Origin: CBDDLD01 sp965230605
GTDB lineage: Bacteria > Bacteroidota > Bacteroidia > Flavobacteriales > Flavobacteriaceae
Direction of reading: 5' to 3'
DNA length: 64,000 bases
NCBI GenBank assembly: GCA_965230605.1
Contig: CBDDLD010000004.1
Coordinates: forward strand, 2,108,001 to 2,172,000
Shown here: piece by piece, positions 26,678 to 36,247 of the stretch
Numbering within the stretch: the first letter of the stretch is position 1
Layout: each line of letters begins with the position of its first letter
The notes under the pieces: model-generated
Databases searched by the model: none
What the model saw: the letters and a program-made list of their open reading frames with translations, nothing else
Told to the model about the DNA's origin: nothing
Made by a program: the position numbers and the translations under genes

Positions 26678-27349
26678 TTAAGCAATGTTTTTTATGATTC
26701 TGATTTCCCTTCTATTAAAATCGATGGTATTTGTTTCCTTTAATTCATTAAGAAGTACGTTTAATGTAGGTCTGGAAACTCCTATAAGTGAAGCAATATC
26801 TTTTTGTGTATAGGGGTGATTAATCACTTTATCTCCTGTCTTATCACAATCATATCCATAATCAGTACAAAGCTCATCTAAAAACTCAACGAGACGGGTT
26901 TTAGCGTCTTTAAATAAGAGTAGTTGAAGTCGTCTTTCCAGTTTTTTAAACTTAAATCCTATGAATTTGTATACTTTGAAACTGAAGGTCTGATTGTCGC
27001 GCATAAGTTCATGCATGGTGTTGACCCCTACTGGGCATATAGACGTATTATTATCTATGGATTGGGCAAACTCATCGCGTTTGTTTTCACCTAGTATTGC
27101 CTTTTCTCCAAATAATTCGCCTTTTCTTAAAATGGCTTTCACAACTTCAGAACCATCTTCGTTATAATAGCCAATTTTCACTTTTCCTTTTTCTATGAGG
27201 TATACTTTATTAGCAGCGTCTTCTTCAAAATATATGTAGTCACTTTTCTTATAGGCATCAAAGCTATGAGAGCTCTTATAAGCCTTAAATTTATGAGGAC
27301 ATAAGAGCTTGAATAGATTAACATCTTCAAAAACCCAGATGGAATTCAT
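26678..27349 (-). CDS. Crp/Fnr family transcriptional regulator
   Basis: A regulator of about 223 residues: cyclic-nucleotide-type jelly roll (about 35-125), long dimer helix, and a winged HTH with YTQKDIASLIGVSRPTLN. The sensor part keeps GELFGEKAIL but lacks the R-S/T pair that binds cAMP in CRP, and it has no Fnr-type iron-sulfur cysteine cluster at the N-terminus. The signal is therefore unknown. ATG 27349 is preferred to the GTG just before it. It lies 59 bp upstream of the tandem lipoprotein gene on the same strand. Confidence 0.88.
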   Translation of the reverse strand: MNSIWVFEDVNLFKLLCPHKFKAYKSSHSFDAYKKSDYIYFEEDAANKVYLIEKGKVKIGYYNEDGSEVVKAILRKGELFGEKAILGENKRDEFAQSIDNNTSICPVGVNTMHELMRDNQTFSFKVYKFIGFKFKKLERRLQLLLFKDAKTRLVEFLDELCTDYGYDCDKTGDKVINHPYTQKDIASLIGVSRPTLNVLLNELKETNTIDFNRREIRIIKNIA

Positions 27350-27410
27350 CACTGCTAAATATTATGAATATAAGTAGTGGTCGTATAAAGTATTTAATAC
27401 TTACACAAAT

Positions 27411-27446
27411 ACATAAAAAAACTCTCAAGCAATACCTGAGAGTTTT
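27411..27446 (-). terminator. terminator of the aconitase gene
   Basis: AAAACTCTCA (27418-27427) and TGAGAGTTTT (27437-27446) pair around a nine-base loop. On the minus strand the stem lies after the aconitase stop and leads into a T-rich run. Confidence 0.85.
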
Positions 27447-27468
27447 AAATTTATTATAGTCTAAACGT

Positions 27469-29736
27469 TTATGCGTTTTGTTTCTTAATCAAATTAAGTG
27501 CAGAACCTTCTTTGAACCATTCAATCTGTGAATCATTATACGTATGATTTACTTTAATTGTATCTGACGAACCATCAGCATGAACAACTTCTATTGTTAA
27601 TGGTTTACCAGGTGCAAACTCATTTAGATCTAAGAAGTTGAATGTATCATCTTCTTGTATTAAATCATAATCGTTTTCATTAGCAAATGTTAAACCTAAC
27701 ATACCCTGTTTTTTAAGGTTAGTTTCATGAATACGAGCAAAGGACTTTACTATAACAGCAACAACACCCAGATGTCTTGGTTGCATAGCCGCGTGCTCTC
27801 TTGAAGATCCTTCACCATAGTTATGATCTCCTACAACTACCGTTGGTATACCAGCCGCTTTATACTCGCGTTGTGTGTCTGGTACTCCCCCATAATCACC
27901 AGATAATTGACTCTTTACGAAGTTAGTTTTCTGATTATACGCATTAACAGCACCGATTAAAGTGTTATTGGCAATATTATCTAAATGTCCTCTATATCTT
28001 AACCATGGTCCTGCCATTGATATATGGTCGGTAGTACATTTTCCAAAAGCCTTTATTAAAAGCTTAGCCCCTTTAATCTCATCGCCTATTGGTGTAAATG
28101 GAGTCAATAATTGAAGTCTTTCAGAACTTGGATCTACTTTAACTTCTACTCCACTACCATCTTCTACCGGCTCTAAATACCCATTATCTTTTACATCAAA
28201 ACCTTTTGGTGGTAACTCCCATCCTGTTGGTTCATCTAACATTACCTCTTCTCCATTTTCATTAATTAGCGTGTCTGTAATAGGGTTGAAGTCTAATCGT
28301 CCAGCAATCGCAATAGCAGCAGTTAATTCCGGAGAGGCTACAAAGGCATGTGTGTTTGGATTTCCATCAGCTCGCTTAGCAAAGTTTCTGTTAAATGAAT
28401 GTACAATACTATTTTTAGGCGCATTCTTAGGGTCTTCATATCGTGCCCATTGTCCTATACATGGTCCACAGGCATTTGTAAATATCCTAGCATCTAGCTT
28501 CTCAAATACCTGCAAAATACCATCACGCTCCGCTGTATATCTTACTTGTTCAGACCCAGGGTTAATTCCAAACTCGGCCTTCGTCTTTAACCCTTTATCT
28601 AAAGCTTGTTGAGCTATAGATGATGCACGGGAAAGATCTTCGTATGATGAGTTTGTACAAGAACCAATTAATCCCCACTCAACTTTTAATGGCCAATCAT
28701 TTGCTTTAGCTTTTTCTGTCATCTCATCACCAACATTTGTAGATAAATCTGGTGTGAAAGGTCCATTTAATAGAGGCCCTAATTCTGAAAGGTTGATATC
28801 AATCACCTGATCGAAGTATTGTTCTGGGTTTGCATATACCTCAGCATCTGCAGTTAAGTAGTCTTTAATTTCATTTGCAGCATTCGCAACATCTTCCCTA
28901 TCCGTAGCTCTAAGATAACGTTCCATAGACTCATCATAACCAAATGTTGATGTCGTAGCTCCGATCTCAGCACCCATGTTACATATGGTTCCTTTTCCAG
29001 TACATGACATCGCAGTAGCACCTGGTCCAAAATATTCGACGATAGCACCTGTACCTCCTTTTACGGTTAAGATCTCTGCAACTTTTAATATCACATCTTT
29101 AGGGGCTGTCCATCCGGAAAGCTTTCCTGTTAATCTCACACCAATCAACTTTGGAAATTTAAGCTCCCAAGGCATTCCTGCCATAACATCTACGGCATCA
29201 GCACCTCCAACACCAATGGCTACCATTCCTAAACCACCTGCATTTACGGTATGAGAATCTGTTCCTATCATCATTCCACCAGGAAACGCATAATTTTCTA
29301 ATACTACTTGGTGGATAATTCCTGCTCCGGGTTTCCAGAATCCTATTCCGTACTTATCAGACACCGATTCTAGGAAATTAAATACTTCATTACTATTATT
29401 TAGAGCCGTCTGTAAATCTTGAGTAGCTCCAACTTTGGCTTGAATTAAGTGATCACAGTGTACTGTTGTAGGAACTGCTACTTTCTTTTTACCAGCTTGC
29501 ATAAATTGCAATAGTGCCATCTGAGCTGTAGCATCCTGACAAGCTACTCTATCGGGTGCAAAGTCTACATAATCTTTTCCTCTTTGAAAAGCCTTATTAG
29601 GTTTTCCGTCCCATAGGTGGGCATATAATATTTTTTCAGAAAGTGTGAGTGGTTTACCAACTATATTACGAGCGGCATCAACTCGCTCAGCCATAGTACT
29701 GTAAACATCTTTAATCATATTAATATCAAAAGCCAT
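27469..29736 (-). CDS. acn: aconitate hydratase
   Basis: Isomerises citrate to isocitrate in the TCA cycle using a [4Fe-4S] cluster. The 755-residue protein is of the mitochondrial-type AcnA class: cluster cysteines in GSCTNSSYED and ACGPCIGQW, substrate-binding GTDSHTVNAGGLG near residue 165 and the C-terminal swivel domain with GEGSSREHAAMQPRHLG. ATG at 29736. A -7-like TACTTTTG lies at 29787-29780. It is transcribed alone and ends at a terminator. Confidence 0.97.
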   Translation of the reverse strand: MAFDINMIKDVYSTMAERVDAARNIVGKPLTLSEKILYAHLWDGKPNKAFQRGKDYVDFAPDRVACQDATAQMALLQFMQAGKKKVAVPTTVHCDHLIQAKVGATQDLQTALNNSNEVFNFLESVSDKYGIGFWKPGAGIIHQVVLENYAFPGGMMIGTDSHTVNAGGLGMVAIGVGGADAVDVMAGMPWELKFPKLIGVRLTGKLSGWTAPKDVILKVAEILTVKGGTGAIVEYFGPGATAMSCTGKGTICNMGAEIGATTSTFGYDESMERYLRATDREDVANAANEIKDYLTADAEVYANPEQYFDQVIDINLSELGPLLNGPFTPDLSTNVGDEMTEKAKANDWPLKVEWGLIGSCTNSSYEDLSRASSIAQQALDKGLKTKAEFGINPGSEQVRYTAERDGILQVFEKLDARIFTNACGPCIGQWARYEDPKNAPKNSIVHSFNRNFAKRADGNPNTHAFVASPELTAAIAIAGRLDFNPITDTLINENGEEVMLDEPTGWELPPKGFDVKDNGYLEPVEDGSGVEVKVDPSSERLQLLTPFTPIGDEIKGAKLLIKAFGKCTTDHISMAGPWLRYRGHLDNIANNTLIGAVNAYNQKTNFVKSQLSGDYGGVPDTQREYKAAGIPTVVVGDHNYGEGSSREHAAMQPRHLGVVAVIVKSFARIHETNLKKQGMLGLTFANENDYDLIQEDDTFNFLDLNEFAPGKPLTIEVVHADGSSDTIKVNHTYNDSQIEWFKEGSALNLIKKQNA

Positions 29737-29959
29737 AAGAAATGTTTAAATATTATTTATCAATTTTTTTTAAGTGTCACAAAAGTACAAAAAACAATAC
29801 ATTTTTAAAAATATGTAACAAAAACGCTTATTTGTTAAATTTACATTATTAAAAACATTAAAACTCACTCATTTATTAAATTATTATCATTTTATTTATC
29901 AAAATATCAATAATTTAACAATTTAACTTATTTAGAATTATTATGAATTATAAAGTATG

Positions 29960-30154
29960 CTAATTCTTAGGTTTGTTGTTCTTAAATACTATGAATAAAG
30001 TAAGTACAGCAGCTATAATTTCAAGAATAGTTGCTATAGAGAAAAACTCAGAAGATCTGGGCCAATGTTGAATTTTAAATAAGGCGCCTATGATATAGCA
30101 AAGCAAACCAATAAAAAAGATAAGAAATGGAATTCTGAATTTGCTAAGCTTCAT
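29960..30154 (-). CDS. small two-helix membrane protein with a GldL-like motif
   Basis: A 64-residue protein: helix about 8-26, then GALFKIQHWPRS, then helix about 38-58. The GALFKIQHWP motif is like the N-terminal region of the gliding/T9SS motor protein GldL, but the long cytoplasmic part of GldL is missing. Its ATG overlaps the stop of the MoxR gene by one base (TAATG), so it is probably co-translated. Function unknown. Confidence 0.75.
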   Translation of the reverse strand: MKLSKFRIPFLIFFIGLLCYIIGALFKIQHWPRSSEFFSIATILEIIAAVLTLFIVFKNNKPKN

Positions 30155-31107
30155 TAAAATAAGCTTTCTATAATCTGCTCATCTGTAATACCTTCAGCCT
30201 CAGCTTTGTAATTCTTTATGATACGATGTCTTAATATTCCTGTAGCCACAGCTTGAATATCTTCAATATCGGGTGAGAATTTACCATGAGTGACCGCATG
30301 AGTTTTAGCAGCTAATATCAAGTTTTGAGATGCTCTAGGGCCTGCTCCCCAGTCTACAAACTCTTTTACTAAATCGGCAGCAGCAGTGCTATTTGGTCTG
30401 GTCTTACCTACAACATCTACAGCGTATTCAATCACATTGTCTGCCACAGGTACTCTACGAATAACAGATTGATAGTTCATAATTTCATCAGCTGTGAATA
30501 ATGCATTAACAGACAAATCCAGATCCGTAGTAGTCGTCTTAACAACTTGCACTTCTTCTTCAAATGATGGATAATCTAAATTAATAGCAAACATGAATCG
30601 GTCTAATTGAGCTTCCGGTAGTGGATATGTTCCTTCCTGCTCAATTGGATTTTGAGTTGCTAAAACAAAGTATGGTAAACTTAACTTATACTGATGCCCG
30701 GCTACAGTTACTGCACGTTCTTGCATAGCCTCTAGAAGAGCAGCTTGAGTCTTTGGAGGTGTTCTATTAATCTCATCAGCTAAAATGATGTTAGAAAATA
30801 TGGGACCCTTAATAAACTTAAAGTGTCTGTTTTCATCTAAAATCTCACTCCCTAAAATATCACTTGGCATTAAATCTGGTGTAAACTGAATTCTCTTAAA
30901 ATCGAGACCCAAAGCTTGAGCAATTGTATTTACCATTAAAGTTTTAGCTAAACCAGGTACTCCAATTAGTAAAGCGTGTCCTCCAGAAAATATTGAGATC
31001 AGTATCTGATCTACGACTGCTTCTTGACCAACAATTACTTTAGCTATTTCTTCTTTGAGCGCTTTGTATTTCTTTACAAAATTCTCAACAGTAGTTACAT
31101 CAGACAT
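30154..31107 (-). CDS. MoxR family AAA+ ATPase
   Basis: A 317-residue ATPase with a P-loop variant GVPGLAKT (near residue 44), Walker B ILADEINR, sensor segment ATQNPIEQEGTYPLPEAQLDR, and the C-terminal lid domain. MoxR proteins act as chaperones that mature enzyme complexes, often beside von Willebrand factor A genes; no VWA gene is here. The gene is three bases after the SurA-like isomerase in the same transcript, which suggests a role in envelope protein quality control. Confidence 0.93.
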   Translation of the reverse strand: MSDVTTVENFVKKYKALKEEIAKVIVGQEAVVDQILISIFSGGHALLIGVPGLAKTLMVNTIAQALGLDFKRIQFTPDLMPSDILGSEILDENRHFKFIKGPIFSNIILADEINRTPPKTQAALLEAMQERAVTVAGHQYKLSLPYFVLATQNPIEQEGTYPLPEAQLDRFMFAINLDYPSFEEEVQVVKTTTTDLDLSVNALFTADEIMNYQSVIRRVPVADNVIEYAVDVVGKTRPNSTAAADLVKEFVDWGAGPRASQNLILAAKTHAVTHGKFSPDIEDIQAVATGILRHRIIKNYKAEAEGITDEQIIESLF

Positions 31108-31110
31108 ATA

Positions 31111-32556
31111 TTATTGTGTTTTTAACCAGTTACTCTTATAATCACATTCTCTATACTCACCAGTAATCTTAATGTAAGTATCCATGATTTTTTCTTTTTG
31201 CCACTTCTCTACTGCCTTGAATTGCTTGTCTTGAAGTGCCAAACGTTTAATTTTTAAATAGTCTCTGGCATAATCAGCCTGATGCTCATCAACTCTATCA
31301 GTAACGGTTAATATCTTGAATTTAATTCTATTAATTCTATCCTCATCCTGCAGTACCGCACTTACTTCATTGTCTTTTAAATTTTGAATTTGAGCATATA
31401 ACTCAGGATCCATACGAGTGAGCTCAAAATTAAAGTCTTGAGTGGTGGGATTGGTTAATTTGCCTCCTTCAAATTTAGTTTCCTTTTCATCACTGAACTC
31501 TCTTGCAGCATCTGCAAAGCTCACTTCTCCACTAACGACCTTTGCTCTAACCATATCAATTTCATCCTTTGCTTTTTGAATTGCGTCTTGAGTAATTTCT
31601 GGTCTTAACAATATATGCCTAACGTCATACTCTTGTCCTCTCACTTTTTCTAAGTAAATGATATGGTAGCCAAACTCTGTTTCAAAAGGGTCAGATATTT
31701 CGCCTTCTTGCATACTAAACGCAACATCTCTAAACTCTTTCACCATTCTTGGACGTTTACGATTTAATGTATACTTACCACCATTACGTTTAGACGCTGT
31801 ATCATCAGTATAGAATAATACTTTAGTTGTAAAGCTAGCTCCGTTTTCTTCAACATCAGCTTTGTATTCTTTAAGTCTATCAATGGTTTTCTGCCTGGCC
31901 TCTTCTGTAACTTCAGGAATCACTACGATTTGAGCAACTTTAAGTTCTGTACCAAAAGTGGGGCGCTCATCTTCTGTAAGACTGTTGAAAAATTCTCTAA
32001 CTTCTTCCGGAGTTATTTCTATTTCGCCAATAATCTTCTTCTGCATCTCACTGGCTAAATAGTTATTCTTATTAATCTCATACATCTCTTCCTTCAAAGC
32101 ATCTTCAGAATCTTTGTTGTAGAGTTTCAGAATTTCATCTATAGAACCGTTGGTTTGTGCTAAAAAGGCTTCTAATTGTTGATCTATCTGAGCTCTAATT
32201 TGAAGTTCGTTTACAATGATACTGTCTTGGATAGCACTGTGAGCGTACAGTTTTTGCTCTAACATACTTCCAAATAGTTCACATCTAGTCACCTCACCTA
32301 AATCGCCTCCTTCAGCTTTAATTTGGGCTATTCTTCTATCTAAATCTGAATCTAATAAAATGTAATCGCCTACTACAGCAGCTACACCATCAGCTTTAAT
32401 ACGCTTAAGGTTTTTTACAGTGTCTTTCTTTACTTCCTCTTTCTTATCTTCAATAATCTCTTGTGAAGATGTAAACCCATACACCAAGCATAGCGCTACA
32501 GCTAATACATGCGATCGTTTAATTGTAAATTTCGAATTGTTTGTTTTTGACAGCAT
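31111..32556 (-). CDS. SurA-like peptidyl-prolyl cis-trans isomerase
   Basis: An exported chaperone of about 481 residues. Signal peptide: HVLAVALCLVYGFTSSQ. A SurA N-terminal chaperone region (about 45-170) is followed by two parvulin-type rotamase domains, the second beginning EYDVRHILLRPEI; both keep the FGYHIIYLEK- or GGKLTN-type signatures. It should shepherd outer-membrane proteins. The start is ATG 32556 or 32571, and both overlap the end of the upstream lipoprotein gene by tens of bases, indicating translational coupling. Confidence 0.88.
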   Translation of the reverse strand: MLSKTNNSKFTIKRSHVLAVALCLVYGFTSSQEIIEDKKEEVKKDTVKNLKRIKADGVAAVVGDYILLDSDLDRRIAQIKAEGGDLGEVTRCELFGSMLEQKLYAHSAIQDSIIVNELQIRAQIDQQLEAFLAQTNGSIDEILKLYNKDSEDALKEEMYEINKNNYLASEMQKKIIGEIEITPEEVREFFNSLTEDERPTFGTELKVAQIVVIPEVTEEARQKTIDRLKEYKADVEENGASFTTKVLFYTDDTASKRNGGKYTLNRKRPRMVKEFRDVAFSMQEGEISDPFETEFGYHIIYLEKVRGQEYDVRHILLRPEITQDAIQKAKDEIDMVRAKVVSGEVSFADAAREFSDEKETKFEGGKLTNPTTQDFNFELTRMDPELYAQIQNLKDNEVSAVLQDEDRINRIKFKILTVTDRVDEHQADYARDYLKIKRLALQDKQFKAVEKWQKEKIMDTYIKITGEYRECDYKSNWLKTQ

Positions 32557-33367
32557 CTTTTGTAATATCATTTTCTAGTTGCTTTATAAGCTCTAACTTC
32601 CTTTTATTTATAACAATTTGATTAATTGAAGACTCTACATATTCCAGTGGAGCATAATCATTTTGCAAACGTACATCTTTAACCTGAATCAAATATAGGT
32701 TTAATGAATCTTTGAGTTGTATAAAATTAGATTTTTTTAACAGTTGCGCTCTATTTTGAGCATTAATAGCAGGTATTTTTTCCGCGACTTGAGTTGATTT
32801 CACCCATATAGAATCATTCAAAGAATACGACTTAAATTGAATTGCAATAGAATCTAAATAGACTTTATCTTCATTATCAAAACGCTTGAACCGTTCCTCA
32901 ATATCTTCCATATTGATAGGGTTGAGTCCTATATTAATGTATCTCAATTTTAAAAGCTCGTCGTTTAGTTTAAAAGACTCTTTATTTGCTTCATAAAAAC
33001 TCTGTGCTTCTTCTATTGAAACTATGGTATCTATATTTTTAATGACTAAAGCTTCTAAATAGGCTTTGGTATAAAGATCGTTTTTATACTGTTCTACTAA
33101 TTTCTGGTATTCTACTTGTTTATCCTCAGAGAGATTCAATAATGCACCATCCATTAGTAGAAGTTGTCTGGCCCATCTATTGATATAGGTAGTCACAATC
33201 TGAATACTATCTTCTTTGTTTGTCCCAACGGGCACCAAGTCTTCTATGTCTTCTTGATAAAGATAAGACTCATTAACTCGGGCAACAGGAACTCTGTCAT
33301 CTGTAGTCTTAAAAAAATTACAACTGGTTAATAACAGGAAGGGTAGTATGTATATGAGCTGTTTCAA
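32519..33367 (-). CDS. SurA-N-like lipoprotein of the folding operon
   Basis: A 282-residue lipoprotein (lipobox LLTSC, Cys16). After VPVARVNESYLYQEDIEDLV the sequence is mostly helical and charged, as in the chaperone part of SurA/PpiD, and no complete parvulin domain can be seen. It lies between two rotamase genes, five bases after one and overlapping the other. It is probably a non-catalytic partner in the same pathway. Confidence 0.78.
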   Translation of the reverse strand: MKQLIYILPFLLLTSCNFFKTTDDRVPVARVNESYLYQEDIEDLVPVGTNKEDSIQIVTTYINRWARQLLLMDGALLNLSEDKQVEYQKLVEQYKNDLYTKAYLEALVIKNIDTIVSIEEAQSFYEANKESFKLNDELLKLRYINIGLNPINMEDIEERFKRFDNEDKVYLDSIAIQFKSYSLNDSIWVKSTQVAEKIPAINAQNRAQLLKKSNFIQLKDSLNLYLIQVKDVRLQNDYAPLEYVESSINQIVINKRKLELIKQLENDITKDAVKNKQFEIYN

Positions 33368-33372
33368 CGGTT

Positions 33373-35316
33373 TTAATTACCCACTTGGGACTTTATAGAC
33401 TTTAACACATCTTTATTAACAACAACTTTGAACCGATTCTTTAATCCATTTAACCAATTATCTTCAATTTGCGTCTGATAATCGTTAATGACAACACCCT
33501 TGGCTTCTTCTAAAGTTTTAACTCTTGAGGGTAAGAATTCTTCAATGTTTACAACATGAAAGGCATTGTTGTGTTCGTAGATCTTAGAAATCCCTGTTTT
33601 AAGGTCTAATCCCTCAGGTAGTATAGGGTCATTAACACTATATGTGCCACTAGTAAAAATCACATTTTGCTTTTTACCGCTATTCAATTGCGCTTTAATT
33701 TCTTCCTGAGATTTTTGCGCTAAAAGTTGGCTCACTTTTTCTATAGTAGATTTATCTGCAGATGATGCTAAGACTATTTTAATTCTATCTTCCCATTTAT
33801 AGTTGCCAGAATTCTTATCATAGTATGACTTTAGCCCTGTTGAGTCTTTACTTGCTTTATTCCATACTTCTCTTTCCATAAGTTCAAAAAGCAATAAGCC
33901 ATCTCTATATTCTCTTAGAATATCTGCAAAGTCTTTATTCTCAAGCTCCAGATTATCTTCTCTGTATTTCAGAACAGAGTTTTCAATAAAAGTTTTATAC
34001 TCTTTCTCTAAAAGGGCACTAACCGGAATCTTCTTATTTAAATAGTTTCGCTGTGCCGTTCTTAGATGCTTTACAAATGCATTATAATCAAATGTTGCAT
34101 TGTTTATAGTTAAAATAATGGTTTCGCCTTTGAAATCTTGTGGTTGTCTCCATGAGCGTAAAAAATAATTATCATCTACAATATTTTCAAAATACTCTAG
34201 GGCTTGATTGTTTTCAACAATAGTATATTTTGCTTTTAGCTCCTCTACCATTGCAGAATTAATAAGCTTAGATCTTGAGTCTCTCTTAACTCTATTTTGA
34301 AGTATTGATTTTGCTTGCTCATAAGGTTCTAATTCTTTCATACTAATACGTTTAACAATATGCCATCCGTATTGTGTCTTAAAAGGTTGAGAAACTTCTC
34401 CATCTTTCTTTAAACCAAATGCAACATTTTCAAATTCTACAGAGCTTAATTGTCCACTTTTAAATGGTGATAATTGTCCCCCATTTCTTGAAGAACTACG
34501 ATCATCAGAAAACTGTTTAGCAAGAGATTCAAAGCTTTCACCTTGGTTTAGTTTCTTGTATATTTCATTGATTCTCACTTCAGGATTCAACAGGCTGTCT
34601 TTTTGTTTTAATGACACCATAATGTGAGCGGCTGTTATTGTTCCTCTAGAAGCTCTTTTATCGAGAACTTTTACAATATGAAATCCGAAATCAGTTCTAA
34701 AAGGCATGGACACCTCTCCGACTTTGGTATTATAAGCCATACTTTCAAAGTCATATACCATTTTAAATGCTGAAAAATACCCTAGATCTTCAGCAAACAC
34801 AGTACTACCATTATGCACATCTGCTTTTACTGCTTCAAAACCTTCATTTATAACGCGGTCTCTTAATTGGAGAAGCCTGTTATAGGTTGTTAAAGTATCT
34901 TTGGTTGTTGGGTCTAGCTTAATTAAGATATGTACAGCTTTAATATCTTGTTGCATTCTCTCATAAGCTTCTTTTACAAGTTCATCGGTTACCTTGCTTT
35001 CAGACAAATAATTCTTAGTAAGTTGTCTCTTGTAATTGGTGAACTCTCGCTTATATTTTGGATCTTCATCTAACTTTAAACGTCTAGCTTCACTAAGTTT
35101 TAATTGATAGTTAATAAACAACTCCAGATAGGCATCTATGTCTTTTTGGTTTTCATCTTTCACAAGATCTAAATTCTTGTTATAAACTCTTAAGAATTCT
35201 GAAGCTAAAATCGGTTTATCATCAACAGTGAGAAGGACATCTTCTTGTTGTTGAGAAAAAGACAGATTGACTAAAGTAATCAAGGTGCATATGCACAACT
35301 TCATCCGTAAACTCAT
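33373..35316 (-). CDS. multi-domain parvulin-type peptidyl-prolyl isomerase
   Basis: About 647 residues from ATG 35316 (ATG 35304 also possible); signal peptide ending NLSFSQ. After an N-terminal helical region come two clear rotamase domains, starting DIKAVHILIKLDP and TITAAHIMVSL, each with FRTDFGFHIVKVL- or FKTQYGWHIVKRI-type ends. A more degenerate C-terminal third follows (RIKIVLASS). It is the first gene of the five-gene operon down to 29960 and has a consensus promoter at 35417-35446. Confidence 0.88.
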   Translation of the reverse strand: MSLRMKLCICTLITLVNLSFSQQQEDVLLTVDDKPILASEFLRVYNKNLDLVKDENQKDIDAYLELFINYQLKLSEARRLKLDEDPKYKREFTNYKRQLTKNYLSESKVTDELVKEAYERMQQDIKAVHILIKLDPTTKDTLTTYNRLLQLRDRVINEGFEAVKADVHNGSTVFAEDLGYFSAFKMVYDFESMAYNTKVGEVSMPFRTDFGFHIVKVLDKRASRGTITAAHIMVSLKQKDSLLNPEVRINEIYKKLNQGESFESLAKQFSDDRSSSRNGGQLSPFKSGQLSSVEFENVAFGLKKDGEVSQPFKTQYGWHIVKRISMKELEPYEQAKSILQNRVKRDSRSKLINSAMVEELKAKYTIVENNQALEYFENIVDDNYFLRSWRQPQDFKGETIILTINNATFDYNAFVKHLRTAQRNYLNKKIPVSALLEKEYKTFIENSVLKYREDNLELENKDFADILREYRDGLLLFELMEREVWNKASKDSTGLKSYYDKNSGNYKWEDRIKIVLASSADKSTIEKVSQLLAQKSQEEIKAQLNSGKKQNVIFTSGTYSVNDPILPEGLDLKTGISKIYEHNNAFHVVNIEEFLPSRVKTLEEAKGVVINDYQTQIEDNWLNGLKNRFKVVVNKDVLKSIKSQVGN

Positions 35317-35416
35317 CTTAACGTATATATTGAATTGAAACAATTTATTTAAGTAACATCATAGATAGGACTTTATTGTACTAAAAGCCTATAAAGAGAC
35401 ATCTTGATGTGTGGCA

Positions 35417-35446
35417 CAAAAGTAATATAATTAAGGGAGTAATCAA
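35417..35446 (-). promoter_or_regulatory. promoter of the periplasmic folding operon
   Basis: On the minus strand TTG (35446-35444), 19 nt, TACTTTTG (35424-35417): a consensus match, with a leader of about 95 nt before ATG 35316. Confidence 0.65.
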
Positions 35447-35467
35447 GTAGATTTACATAAAGCTGAA

Positions 35468-35495
35468 TCGTAAAATTAACTCTACTATTTTACGA
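35468..35495. repeat. 9-bp inverted repeat between divergent genes
   Basis: TCGTAAAAT (35468-35476) and ATTTTACGA (35487-35495) are separated by 10 bases, with arm centres about 19 bp apart, roughly two helical turns. It lies just upstream of the folding-operon promoter and 65 bp before the SRPBCC gene. It could be an operator for either. Confidence 0.5.
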
Positions 35496-35559
35496 TATAA
35501 CAACTATATTATTTAAAATATTTATCTTTAATAAACGTACAACGAAATCAATATCAATA

Positions 35560-36015
35560 ATGAAATACACTAATGAGGTTATAATAGAAAAACCCATAGA
35601 TGAAGTCATCAATAAATTAGATAGTTCGGACAACATGAAGCACTGGCAGGCTGGATTAGTAAATACAGAACATATATCAGGAACTCCCGGTGAATTTGGC
35701 GCCAAAATGAAGCTACACTATAAATTTGGTAAACGCAAAATGGAACTCATAGAAACCATTACTAAGCGAAACTTCCCCAGTGAGTTTCATGCAACTTATG
35801 TCACAACGGGTGTTCATAATATACAGCAAAACTTTTTTGAATCTACTAGCGAGGGTCATACAAAATGGACCTCCAAAAGTGAGTTTCAGCCTACGAATTT
35901 TACAATGAGGGCCATGCTATTCTTAATGCCGCGTTCATTTAAAAAGCAGTCTTTAAAGTATATGAATGACTTTAAAAATTTTGTTGAACATGGTACTTCT
36001 GTAGCCGATGCGTAA
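35560..36015 (+). CDS. SRPBCC family protein
   Basis: A 151-residue protein whose N-terminus (YTNEVIIEKPIDEVINKL) and distribution of strands fit the START/Bet v 1-like SRPBCC fold, which binds hydrophobic ligands in a cavity. No signal peptide. It overlaps the next small gene by eight bases; together they converge on the lycopene cyclase. A role in handling lipids or carotenoids is possible but unproven. Confidence 0.8.
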   Translation: MKYTNEVIIEKPIDEVINKLDSSDNMKHWQAGLVNTEHISGTPGEFGAKMKLHYKFGKRKMELIETITKRNFPSEFHATYVTTGVHNIQQNFFESTSEGHTKWTSKSEFQPTNFTMRAMLFLMPRSFKKQSLKYMNDFKNFVEHGTSVADA

Positions 36016-36247
36016 ATTGAAACTGATATGGGATTTTCGGGGTCCTGATGCGGAACAAATTGCAAAACACCATCTCATTCACTTAAAAGAATACATCTCT
36101 ATGCATGCACTTAATATATCTATAACTGGTGTAGAACCTCTAAATGAAATACACCATATAGCTTATATGGTAGTTGATGAATCTGAGATGAAGCCAATTA
36201 GGGATGCTTTGAGGCCGCACAGAGGACAACTTTATACTACAGATTAA
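36008..36247 (+). CDS. conserved small protein of unknown function
   Basis: A 79-residue protein with no signal peptide, charged and mixed alpha/beta (LKLIWDFRGPDAEQIAKHHL, then HIAYMVVDESEMKPI). Its start lies inside the end of the SRPBCC gene (ATGCGTAA overlap), so it is real and co-expressed. Its last 11 bases overlap the stop of convergent crtY. I do not recognise a domain. Confidence 0.7.
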   Translation: MRKLKLIWDFRGPDAEQIAKHHLIHLKEYISMHALNISITGVEPLNEIHHIAYMVVDESEMKPIRDALRPHRGQLYTTD

